Shown here one piece after another: positions 1 to 6,179 of a stretch of DNA of 9,067 nt. Numbering within the stretch: the stretch's first letter is position 1; each line of letters begins with the position of its first letter. Under the pieces are notes generated by a model that did not search any database, was not told where the DNA came from, and saw only the letters and a list, made by a program, of their open reading frames with translations. This DNA comes from an uncultured Collinsella sp. (GTDB lineage Bacteria > Actinomycetota > Coriobacteriia > Coriobacteriales > Coriobacteriaceae). The translations under genes and the position numbers were made by a program. The DNA is taken from the NCBI GenBank assembly GCA_900556285.1, contig USOF01000031.1:1-9067 (forward strand), read 5' to 3'.

Positions 1-49
1 ACGAGATGCTCAGGAGTCTCGTGGGCTCGGAGATGTGTATAAGAGACAG
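1..49 (+). other. Untrimmed Illumina Nextera adapter (artefact)
   Basis: Positions 1-7 (ACGAGAT) are the end of the P7 flow-cell primer, 8-15 (GCTCAGGA) match the i7 index commonly called N704 as written in the adapter, 16-30 are the Nextera read-2 side sequence, and 31-49 (AGATGTGTATAAGAGACAG) are the Tn5 mosaic end. Genomic sequence begins at 50. Translated in the frame of the following gene, the adapter gives the peptide SLVGSEMCIRDS, a contamination signature that turns up at protein ends in draft genomes. The first base is therefore a contig end, and any open frame beginning in 1-49 has a false N-terminus. Confidence 0.98.
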
Positions 50-200
50 CCGTATCGCCATCGATGAATTCGACTTGCCTCAAGACGCCTACCCCATCCA
101 CATGCTTACCGTGGGCTATGCGGCAGACGCGATCGCAGAGCCCGAAAAGCGGGCAGAGCGCACCATCGCAAAAGAAGACTTCCTTAACGTTCGCGCCTAG
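50..200 (+). CDS. 3' end of a truncated gene, possibly nitroreductase family
   Basis: About 49 codons are visible from the adapter junction to TAG at 198-200; the 5' part is lost at the contig end. The residues include LPQDAYPIHMLTVGYAAD followed by a charged stretch (EPEKRAERTIAKEDFLNVRA). A Pro-rich turn, then a hydrophobic strand ending in a V-G-Y or L-G-Y motif, then a basic/acidic tail resembles the C-terminus of FMN-dependent nitroreductases, where the segment packs near the flavin and is followed by a short swap arm. The match is short and there is no catalytic domain to confirm it. The DUF1097 gene follows 26 bases downstream on the same strand, so the two may share a transcript. The reading frame is credible; the family assignment is only suggestive. 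Confidence 0.5.
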
Positions 201-226
201 CGCCTTTATCACCTGGAAGGATAAGC

Positions 227-688
227 ATGTTCAAAGCAAGCAACGTACTTCCCGCCTTTGCAACCGCCCTGCTCTGCACCGTCTGGATGATCCTGGCGCC
301 CATGGCGGGCATTCCGGGCTGGTCGGGCTTTGCAGGGTGCACCGCGTACTTCGCAGCGCCCGGCAAAGGCACTAAGAGCCTGCCTGCGACCTTTGCCTGC
401 GTAGCAAGCGGTATTGTCTACGCCTTGCTATCGCTCAATCTGGGAGCGCTTATAGGCGGTCAGGCATTCGGCCTCTTCATGACCTTCGCCACCACGTTTC
501 TCATGTGCTTTGCAGGCGGAAGCAAACTGCTCTCCTTTGTGCCCGGCGCGTTCATGGGCTCGTTTTCCACCTTTGCAGCAGGCGGCGACATGTATGCCGT
601 AGGTGGGATACTGCTAGGAGTGCTGCTAGGCCTTGCGTGCGATACCTTGGGTAAGGCGTTGGTCAGCGCCAGCGCAAGCAGAAGCTAA
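227..688 (+). CDS. DUF1097 family small integral membrane protein
   Basis: This 153-residue protein is almost wholly hydrophobic and probably has four or five membrane segments, roughly at residues 8-27, 30-45, 53-75, 79-98 and 122-142. Two stretches recall the DUF1097 / YcdZ family of inner-membrane proteins: WSGFAGCTAYFAA at 32-44 and LLSFVPGAFMGSFSTFAAGG at 101-120. The family is conserved and its biochemical role is not established; transport or a structural membrane role is possible but not shown here. The ATG at 227 is preceded by GGAAGG at 215-220 with a six-base spacer, which settles the start. The length is normal for the family. It follows the truncated gene by 26 bases and converges with divIVA across a hairpin terminator. 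Confidence 0.8.
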   Translation: MFKASNVLPAFATALLCTVWMILAPMAGIPGWSGFAGCTAYFAAPGKGTKSLPATFACVASGIVYALLSLNLGALIGGQAFGLFMTFATTFLMCFAGGSKLLSFVPGAFMGSFSTFAAGGDMYAVGGILLGVLLGLACDTLGKALVSASASRS

Positions 689-843
689 GCGAATCCGTTC
701 TAGAGCGCGGACAAAGCATCGCCGCCGCACCCGCCACTCATCCGCTACTCGTGCGCTACTCGTCCAAAAACAAAAACCTAGAAAAAAGAAGGCCTCGCAC
801 ATGCGGGGCCTTCTTGGCAATAGCGATAACTATGAAATGAAGA
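689..843. other. Intergenic region between convergent genes
   Basis: This 155-base gap separates the DUF1097 gene (+) from divIVA (-). Its right half holds the terminator described separately. The left half contains a short tandem direct repeat, GCTACTCGT copied twice at about 742-762, and no open frame with a ribosome binding site. Nothing else is recognisable. Confidence 0.6.
782..814 (-). terminator. Rho-independent terminator of divIVA, probably bidirectional
   Basis: The arms at 787-799 and 802-814 form a 13-bp stem closed by two bases (in practice a four-base loop), with one wobble or mismatch position. On the - strand the stem is followed by six Ts (A-run at 782-787), which fits termination of divIVA about 30 bases after its stop codon. 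On the + strand the right arm ends in TTCTT and could also stop transcripts from the DUF1097 gene. The central 20 bases, 791-810, recur in the hairpin behind phoU. Confidence 0.85.
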
Positions 844-1500
844 CTAGTCCAGATCGTCAGCGCCAAAGTTGTCCAGCGGAGCAAACGGATCAGCTACGGG
901 CATGGGCTGAGGGACAACCGGAGCGACGGGTTCCACGGGAACAGCGGAAGCAGCGGAGCCGGTGGGGGTGCTCATGAGCAGGTCGGACGGGAAGGAATTC
1001 TGAGCCTCGTCCATAAAGTGCTGGATGAGCTTGAGGTACTCGTTCTTGAAGTCCTCGCGGGAAGCCTTGAGACGGTCGATCTCCTCGATCTCGCTCTGCT
1101 TCTCTGCCAGAGCCTGGCGGATGACCTCGCGGGCCTTGGCGTCGGCCTCGTTGCGAATGCGCTCGGCGTTCTCCTGGGCCTCGGCAACGATGGCATCAGA
1201 GGTCTGCTGCGCAGCGATAAGGGCCGCGGAGATCTGGCGCTCGGAAGCGGTGTAATCAGGCGCGGGAGCGGGTGCGGGAGCCGGCGCGGGAGCAGCCTGG
1301 GCCTGAGCGAGCTGCGCCTGGGCCTCGGCGAGCTGCTGCTCGGAAGCGGTCAGGCGATTCTTGAGATCCACGATCTTGTTGAGCATAGCGTCAACCTCAG
1401 AGGACAGCGTCTCCAAGAAGACGTCGACCTCAGCAGGATCGTAGCCACGCTTGGCCTCAGAGAAAGTCTGAGCCTGGATGTCTGCAGGGGTAATAGCCAT
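844..1500 (-). CDS. divIVA: DivIVA (Wag31-like) cell-division / polar growth protein
   Basis: The 218-residue protein has the DivIVA N-terminal domain: ITPADIQAQTF near residues 3-13 and RGYDPAEVDVFL at 18-29, the region that inserts into curved membrane and starts the parallel coiled coil. A first coiled coil spans about 30-68, an (AP)n linker 69-81, a second coiled coil about 84-168, and a Pro/Val-rich acidic tail 170-218 ending DDLD. DivIVA gathers at negatively curved membrane (septum, poles) and recruits division or wall-growth factors; in Actinobacteria it organises polar growth. An interrupted coiled coil with a low-complexity linker is typical of actinobacterial homologues. The ATG at 1500 has AGGAGA upstream with a seven-base spacer. 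It is the last gene of the yggS-sepF-yggT-divIVA run and ends in a strong terminator. yggT lies 61 bases upstream, a gap large enough for its own promoter, although none is clear. Confidence 0.95.
   Translation of the reverse strand: MAITPADIQAQTFSEAKRGYDPAEVDVFLETLSSEVDAMLNKIVDLKNRLTASEQQLAEAQAQLAQAQAAPAPAPAPAPAPDYTASERQISAALIAAQQTSDAIVAEAQENAERIRNEADAKAREVIRQALAEKQSEIEEIDRLKASREDFKNEYLKLIQHFMDEAQNSFPSDLLMSTPTGSAASAVPVEPVAPVVPQPMPVADPFAPLDNFGADDLD
1258..1296 (-). repeat. Hexanucleotide-type repeat coding the DivIVA Ala-Pro linker
   Basis: On the + strand the unit is close to GCGGGA with variants (GCGGGT, GCCGGC). Read on the - strand it codes alternating Ala and Pro at residues about 69-81 of DivIVA. 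Unit gain or loss would stay in frame and change only the distance between the two coiled coils. Such tracts are prone to slippage, but none is demonstrated from a single sequence. Confidence 0.7.
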
Positions 1501-1561
1501 AACAAGTCTCCTTTTTCATCGCCTCGGCGCTACACGCCCGACGTAAGTTACTAAGACAGTT

Positions 1562-1843
1562 CTACACGAGTATACCTATAAGAAGCTGCAGAACCAGCCT
1601 CTGCACCAACTGCAACGCAATAATCGCAACGACCGGCGAAAAATCGATACCGCCCATCGGCGGGATGAAACGACGGAACAGGTTGAGCCACGGACCGCAC
1701 ACGCTATCAAGCACCGCGGCAATATCCTGAAGCAAACCACCCTGCTTCATGGGAATCCACGTCATAAAGCAGTAGACGACAATGAGCGTGGAATAGAAGT
1801 TGAACAGCGTATTGACCAGCTGGACGATAGTGTAGATGTTGAT
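1562..1843 (-). CDS. yggT: YggT family membrane protein, apparent ATC start
   Basis: With a start at 1841-1843 the product is 93 residues, the usual YggT length: a first hydrophobic segment (IYTIVQLVNTLFNFYSTLIV), a conserved TWIP, then PWLNLFRRFIPPMGGIDFSP and a second hydrophobic segment (VVAIIALQLVQRLVLQLLIG). The R-R-x-x-P-P-x-G-G-I-D-x-S-P pattern is diagnostic of the family, whose members sit in the inner membrane beside sepF and divIVA in many Gram-positive bacteria; their role, possibly in osmotic protection or membrane organisation, is poorly defined. No ATG, GTG or TTG lies in frame between the sepF stop and the first in-frame ATG (1763-1765), and that ATG would remove the first membrane helix and has no Shine-Dalgarno. 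GAGGAG at 1850-1855 is spaced six bases from ATC 1841-1843, so this is the best start. A base error turning ATG into ATC is the alternative. The family is certain; the start is not. Confidence 0.8.
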   Translation of the reverse strand: MNIYTIVQLVNTLFNFYSTLIVVYCFMTWIPMKQGGLLQDIAAVLDSVCGPWLNLFRRFIPPMGGIDFSPVVAIIALQLVQRLVLQLLIGILV

Positions 1844-1864
1844 GGGAATCTCCTCGTCTTGTCT

Positions 1865-2587
1865 TTACTTAAGGTAGCCGTCGGCACGAAGCTTCTTGAG
1901 ATCGGAATCTTTGACCTCGCAACCGGCGGGCAGCACCATGAACACGCGGTCGCCCACCTCCTTGACCGTGGCACCCAGACCGCAGGCAAAGCCGTAAGAG
2001 AAGTCCAAGACGCGCTTGGCAACTTCGGTGCGTACGCCCACAAAAATCAGTGCGACAGGCTGCTTGGTGCGAACGCGGCGCACCACGGTCTCCACGTCGT
2101 CATAGCTCTCGGGGCGCAGGACATAGGCCGGCAGCTGCGGTGTGGCGTTGATGATATTGCTCGCATAGGCCGAGGCATCGCTCGGTGCAGGCGCAGGCGC
2201 AGCGGCGGCACGGGCGCGGGTGTTCTCGGCGTAGCTCGACGGCGTGTCATAGGCACCAGGACGATAACCGCTCGCAACACTGTCCTGCGAGCGCGAAGGC
2301 GGGTTATACGTCGTGGCATGGCGGGAGTCATCGCCGACCAGCTGACCGGAGCGCGTATACACGGCAACCGACTCAGCTTCACCGCGGCGCGTCTGACCAA
2401 GCAGGCCGTTGCTCGGCTCGTCTTGGGTGTAGAAGCCCTCGCCCGAAGCACCGCTGTAGCCGTTGTTCTGATAGCCATCGTCATAGCCATCATCGTAGCC
2501 GTAGTCGTCGTCCTGGCCATAACCCTGGTCGTAACCCTGCTGGCCGCCCAGGTGCATCTTATTTTTAATCTCGTCAAGGAAGCCCAT
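1865..2587 (-). CDS. sepF: SepF, FtsZ membrane anchor
   Basis: The product is 240 residues. Residues 1-12 (MGFLDEIKNKMH) form the amphipathic membrane-binding helix. Residues about 150-224 are the SepF core (YVLRPESYDDVETVVRRVR, PVALIFVG, AKRVLDFSYGFACGLG, VFMVLPAG), which dimerises and binds the FtsZ C-terminal tail. Between them lies an unusually long low-complexity linker: a Tyr/Gly/Asp/Gln-rich part at 16-44, then a Ser/Ala/Pro-rich part to about 148. Family members in Bacillus are near 150 residues; actinobacterial ones are longer, and this one is at the long end. The ATG at 2587 is preceded by AGAGGA with a seven-base spacer; an upstream frame extension of 17 codons lacks one. It lies 60 bases after yggS and 21 bases before the proposed yggT start, so the genes are probably cotranscribed. 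The FtsZ tail it should bind is at the right edge of this window. Confidence 0.95.
   Translation of the reverse strand: MGFLDEIKNKMHLGGQQGYDQGYGQDDDYGYDDGYDDGYQNNGYSGASGEGFYTQDEPSNGLLGQTRRGEAESVAVYTRSGQLVGDDSRHATTYNPPSRSQDSVASGYRPGAYDTPSSYAENTRARAAAAPAPAPSDASAYASNIINATPQLPAYVLRPESYDDVETVVRRVRTKQPVALIFVGVRTEVAKRVLDFSYGFACGLGATVKEVGDRVFMVLPAGCEVKDSDLKKLRADGYLK
2456..2542 (-). repeat. Degenerate repeat coding the SepF Tyr/Gly/Asp-rich segment
   Basis: On the + strand this is a run of related 9- to 12-base units built on ATAGCC(A)TCGTC and ATAACCCTG. On the - strand it codes repeated G-Y-D-[DQ]-type units at SepF residues 16-44. It is coding sequence of low complexity, not a mobile or CRISPR-type repeat. 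Confidence 0.65.
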
Positions 2588-2647
2588 GGTTGTGTCCTCT
2601 CGCGGTTTAGTGCAGGCGCCCCGATAATCAGTGCGCACTTCAGAGCC

Positions 2648-3385
2648 TTATTTTACTGCAAACTCCGGGCTAAATACTACCCTGCCCAGGCGAACGAGCG
2701 TAGAGCCCTCCTCAAGGGCAGGCTCAAAGTCTTCGCTCATGCCGCAGGAAAGCTCAGGCAGGTTCAAATCGGGATGCGCCGCCTCCAGCTCATCCCTCAG
2801 CTCACGAAGCCCCGCAAAGGTGCGGCGTGCCACATCCTTATTCCCCCGGGGCGCCATAGTCATAAGCCCCTGTACGCAAATTCCCTCAAGTTCCGCAAGC
2901 TCACCCGCGGCGGCGCGAATCTCATCGGGCGAAAAGCCTCCCTTCGACTCCTCACCACTCACATTGACCTCAATGAGCACACGCTGGGGGCCGGCGAGTT
3001 CGCCTGCCTCAATCTTGCGGGCAGCACGGCTCGAGATCGCCTGCGCCAGATGCAGCGAACCCACCGAGTGAATCAGCTCGGCTGAGCCCAGCACCGCATT
3101 GATCTTATTGGTCTGCAGGTTGCCGATCATATCGAAGCGCACCTCGGGCAGCTCCGGATGCTCCGCCAGACCCGTGAGCTTGCGAACCAGCTCCTGCGGG
3201 CGGTTCTCGGCAAAATGGCGATACCCCGCCTGGATGGCGGCAACGGTCTCATCGACACCAACGGTCTTGGACACGGCAATGAGGCTCGCGGCGTCGTGGG
3301 GACGGCCCGCGCGATCGAGCGCCGCATAAAAACGTTCCAGAATCTGCTCGCGGCGAGCGCGCATCAAGTCCAAATAGTTATCCAT
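2648..3385 (-). CDS. yggS: YggS/PLPBP family pyridoxal phosphate homeostasis protein
   Basis: The 245-residue product is a single-domain fold-type III (alanine racemase-like) barrel that binds pyridoxal 5'-phosphate without known enzymatic activity and buffers PLP and amino/keto acid pools in the cytoplasm. Visible motifs are LIAVSKTV with the PLP lysine at K40, HFAENRPQE at 57-65 (family FGENRVQE), DMIGNLQTNK at 85-94 (usually HxIGxLQxNK, so the usual His is Asp here), VNVSGEESKGGF at 140-151, GLMTMAP at 173-179, LSCGMSEDFEPAL at 212-224 and GSTLVRLGRVVF at 227-238 for phosphate binding. The ATG at 3385 follows GGAGG with a nine-base spacer; the open frame runs upstream into the hairpin region but has no support there. 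In Actinobacteria it normally sits between pgeF and sepF. Here it keeps sepF, but pst-phoU lies between it and pgeF. Confidence 0.95.
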   Translation of the reverse strand: MDNYLDLMRARREQILERFYAALDRAGRPHDAASLIAVSKTVGVDETVAAIQAGYRHFAENRPQELVRKLTGLAEHPELPEVRFDMIGNLQTNKINAVLGSAELIHSVGSLHLAQAISSRAARKIEAGELAGPQRVLIEVNVSGEESKGGFSPDEIRAAAGELAELEGICVQGLMTMAPRGNKDVARRTFAGLRELRDELEAAHPDLNLPELSCGMSEDFEPALEEGSTLVRLGRVVFSPEFAVK

Positions 3386-3435
3386 TGCCAATCGCCTCCG
3401 CTGACAGCCAAACAAGTAGTCCCATGCTAACGCAA

Positions 3436-3467
3436 GAGCGCGGCCCCGCATGTGCAAGGCCGCGCTC
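3436..3467 (-). terminator. Terminator-like hairpin after phoU
   Basis: The 15-base arms at 3436-3450 and 3453-3467 pair fully on the - strand with two G-U wobbles; on the + strand those positions become A-C mismatches, so the structure favours - strand RNA. It lies 38 bases after the phoU stop and about 50 bases before the yggS start. The tail after the stem (CTCTTGCGTTAGC) has only a weak T-run, so termination may be partial or aided. The core 20 bases (3442-3461) are the reverse complement of the divIVA terminator core except for one base. Confidence 0.65.
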
Positions 3468-3504
3468 ACTTAGGTATTTACAATCTTTCGACGAACGGGG
3501 TTAC

Positions 3505-4362
3505 TTACTCCTCGTCGTCCTCGCCATCGTCCTCATCCTCAAGATGATCGAGCAGGTAGCGAAGACCCTCGCTGACCTCGTTAACGGGCACCTTGGCAAC
3601 GTAGCGTGCATCGACGGCGGGCCTCATGATAACACCCTCGCCCGAAGGCACGCGCATGCTCTCGAGCTCATCCTCATCAGTGCAGGCGATATCACCGGCA
3701 GTCATACGCTGTCCGGTCAACAGGAAGGTCAGACGGCAGGCGGCATCGATGGAAATCGAGGCGATGCGATCGAGATAGCGCGATACCATGATGGCGCGGC
3801 GCAGGTCGTCATAGTTGCTGTCGTCGTCCATAAAATCGCCCGTGTCCATGCGGTTAAAGGTGCGGAAGAACTTCTCGTAGGCGGCGTGCACTGGCTCGTC
3901 CTCGACGACCAAGTTGCAGATGATGGACATGTCGTTGGTGACGAGCGCAGAAAGCGAAGAGCCCAGCACCTGGTAGACGGCCTCAGCCTCGGCCTCGACC
4001 GTGCCGACAAGCTCCTTGGGCAGCGAGATGTCGGCCTTGATCATATGACGCGTGGCGCGGCAAATCTGGCGAACCTTATCGGTCATGCGCTGCAGGTTAA
4101 AGTCGACGTAGATGATCGTCTGCAGCAAGCGGAAGTCGGAGGCGACCGGTGACTGCGTGGCAATCAGGTTGTAGCAGACGGCCTCCAGGTTGGCGCAGCG
4201 TGCGTCAATCGAAAGCGTGCGCTTCTTGGTCTTGGTGGCGAGCTTGCGGTCGTCGGTCACATAGGCCTTCACGGCATCGTGGAGGGCCAGATCGACGGCC
4301 TCGTAGATGCTCAGCATCTCGTGACGGGCCTCGATGAGCTGACGGGAAAACAGTTTGCGCAT
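3505..4362 (-). CDS. phoU: PhoU phosphate regulatory protein with acidic C-terminal extension
   Basis: The first ~217 of 285 residues form the two tandem three-helix PhoU repeats. PhoU works in the cytoplasm with PstSCAB and, in organisms that have it, the PhoR kinase, repressing the Pho regulon and limiting uptake when phosphate is plentiful. The motif that usually reads E-x-x-x-D (ELERIGD) and binds metal clusters is NLQRMTD at 89-95 in repeat one and YLDRIAS at 196-202 in repeat two, so each repeat seems to have lost or changed one ligand. Residues 218-285 extend beyond the usual end (about 220) and finish in a strongly acidic tail (LEDEDDGEDDEE). The ATG at 4362 has GGAG six bases upstream. 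It follows pstB after 92 bases, the only sizeable gap inside the transport operon, and is followed by a hairpin. Confidence 0.93.
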   Translation of the reverse strand: MRKLFSRQLIEARHEMLSIYEAVDLALHDAVKAYVTDDRKLATKTKKRTLSIDARCANLEAVCYNLIATQSPVASDFRLLQTIIYVDFNLQRMTDKVRQICRATRHMIKADISLPKELVGTVEAEAEAVYQVLGSSLSALVTNDMSIICNLVVEDEPVHAAYEKFFRTFNRMDTGDFMDDDSNYDDLRRAIMVSRYLDRIASISIDAACRLTFLLTGQRMTAGDIACTDEDELESMRVPSGEGVIMRPAVDARYVAKVPVNEVSEGLRYLLDHLEDEDDGEDDEE

Positions 4363-4454
4363 GGTTCACTCCAATCAGTTGGGTGCGGTCATGCCGCCCG
4401 CACAGTGAATACGCACCGGACCAGATCCGATCGGCTTGGGACTAGTCGCACCGA
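4363..4454 (-). other. pstB-phoU intergenic spacer
   Basis: The 92 bases hold the phoU ribosome binding site at their left end, an 8-base palindrome CCGATCGG at 4427-4434 set in a longer imperfect dyad, and a small GC hairpin around 4381-4400. I see no convincing promoter or terminator. It may modulate phoU level relative to pstB, but this is only a possibility. Confidence 0.4.
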
Positions 4455-5258
<804 letters not shown>

Positions 5259-5270
5259 GGGACTCCTTAA

Positions 5271-6176
5271 CTAGCGACGCTTACGCGACAGGAAGCGCGC
5301 AAACAGGTTGAAGGCCAAAATGATCACCATCAGCAAGAGCGCAGTGCCGTAGGCTGCGTTCATGTTGATGCCGTCGTTGGCAAGCAGGTACAGGTGAACC
5401 GTCATGGGGCGGCCGGAATCGAGCGGCGAAATAGGCAGGTTGATGGCCTGGCCCATGGTGTAGAGCACCACCGCGGTCTCGCCAATGGCACGGCCGATGG
5501 CGAGGACGATGCCCGTGGCAATACGGCCAAAGGCAGAAGGAAGCACGATCTTGGAGACAACCTGCCACTTGGTGGCGCCCAGGCCGTACGCGCCCCAACG
5601 GATATAGCGCGGAACGGCGCGAATGGCCTCTTCGGTGGTGCGCATGACGATGGGGAGCATCAAGAGCGCGAGTGCCAGAGCGGCAGAGACCATCGAAAGG
5701 CCCAGGCCCATAGCCTCGACAAACAAGGCGTAGCCAAACAGGCCCATAACGATGGAGGGCACCGAGGCCAAAGCGTCAGCAGCGTAGCGAATGAGCTCGA
5801 CGACCTTGCCCTGCTTGGCGTACTCGGCCAGATAGACGGCTGCCAGCACAGCGATCGGCGTGCAGATAAGCATGGCGAGCGCCGTCACGTAGACGGTCGA
5901 GACGATCGTGGGCCAAATTCCGCCCTCGGCGTTGACGCCCTGGGGCCAACCGAAGATAAAGTCGAGCGAGATGTGTGGCAGGCCGTTAATGACCACGTAG
6001 GCGATGATAGCGACCAGCACCAGCGTGGTGATGTAGGCAGCGGCACGAAACACGCCAAGCATGATCTTGTTGGACAGGTCCTTGTTGATGCGGCCCTTCT
6101 TGCCGTGGGAAAGGGCACGCTTGATGCGCTCGCGCGACGAGGTCGCATCGACCGTCGCGTCAACGGAATCGGACAT
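5271..6176 (-). CDS. pstA: PstA, phosphate ABC transporter permease
   Basis: This 301-residue inner-membrane permease has a ~38-residue hydrophilic N-terminus, a first helix at about 40-63, a periplasmic segment with FIFGWPQGVNAEGGIWPTI, and further helices at about 92-116, 138-160, 162-178, 215-240 and 277-297, six in all. The binding-protein-dependent transport (EAA-type) loop GLGATKWQVVSKIVLP at 198-213, which docks on PstB, and GRAIGETAVV at 228-237, conserved in PstA/PstC, are both present. It forms the channel together with PstC. The ATG at 6176 has a G-rich Shine-Dalgarno (GAGGGGG) lying within the end of pstC; only three bases separate it from the pstC stop. Its basic C-terminus (LSRKRR) agrees with a cytoplasmic end. 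Confidence 0.97.
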   Translation of the reverse strand: MSDSVDATVDATSSRERIKRALSHGKKGRINKDLSNKIMLGVFRAAAYITTLVLVAIIAYVVINGLPHISLDFIFGWPQGVNAEGGIWPTIVSTVYVTALAMLICTPIAVLAAVYLAEYAKQGKVVELIRYAADALASVPSIVMGLFGYALFVEAMGLGLSMVSAALALALLMLPIVMRTTEEAIRAVPRYIRWGAYGLGATKWQVVSKIVLPSAFGRIATGIVLAIGRAIGETAVVLYTMGQAINLPISPLDSGRPMTVHLYLLANDGINMNAAYGTALLLMVIILAFNLFARFLSRKRR

Positions 6177-6179
6177 AGC

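Noticed and set aside
6..50. Possible N-terminus of the first gene (ATG at 6)
   Set aside because: The whole segment is Nextera adapter; the encoded peptide is a known artefact, so the true gene start lies outside the contig.
1562..1765. Short yggT (67 residues) from ATG 1765
   Set aside because: It would delete the first membrane helix and has no ribosome binding site, whereas the frame upstream encodes the expected helix.
2456..2542. Repeat tract as a CRISPR or regulatory iteron array
   Set aside because: Units are irregular, there are no spacers, and they are in frame within sepF, coding a low-complexity linker.
1859..3085. Long + strand open frame (408 codons) opposite sepF and yggS
   Set aside because: It is antisense to two clearly conserved genes, its product is a low-complexity Val/Ile/Arg-rich mirror of the sepF repeats, and it has no family resemblance. 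It is a product of GC-rich codon structure.
4363..4454. Separate promoter for phoU or a small RNA in the pstB-phoU gap
   Set aside because: No convincing -35/-10 pair or terminator was found; the palindrome alone is not enough to claim either.
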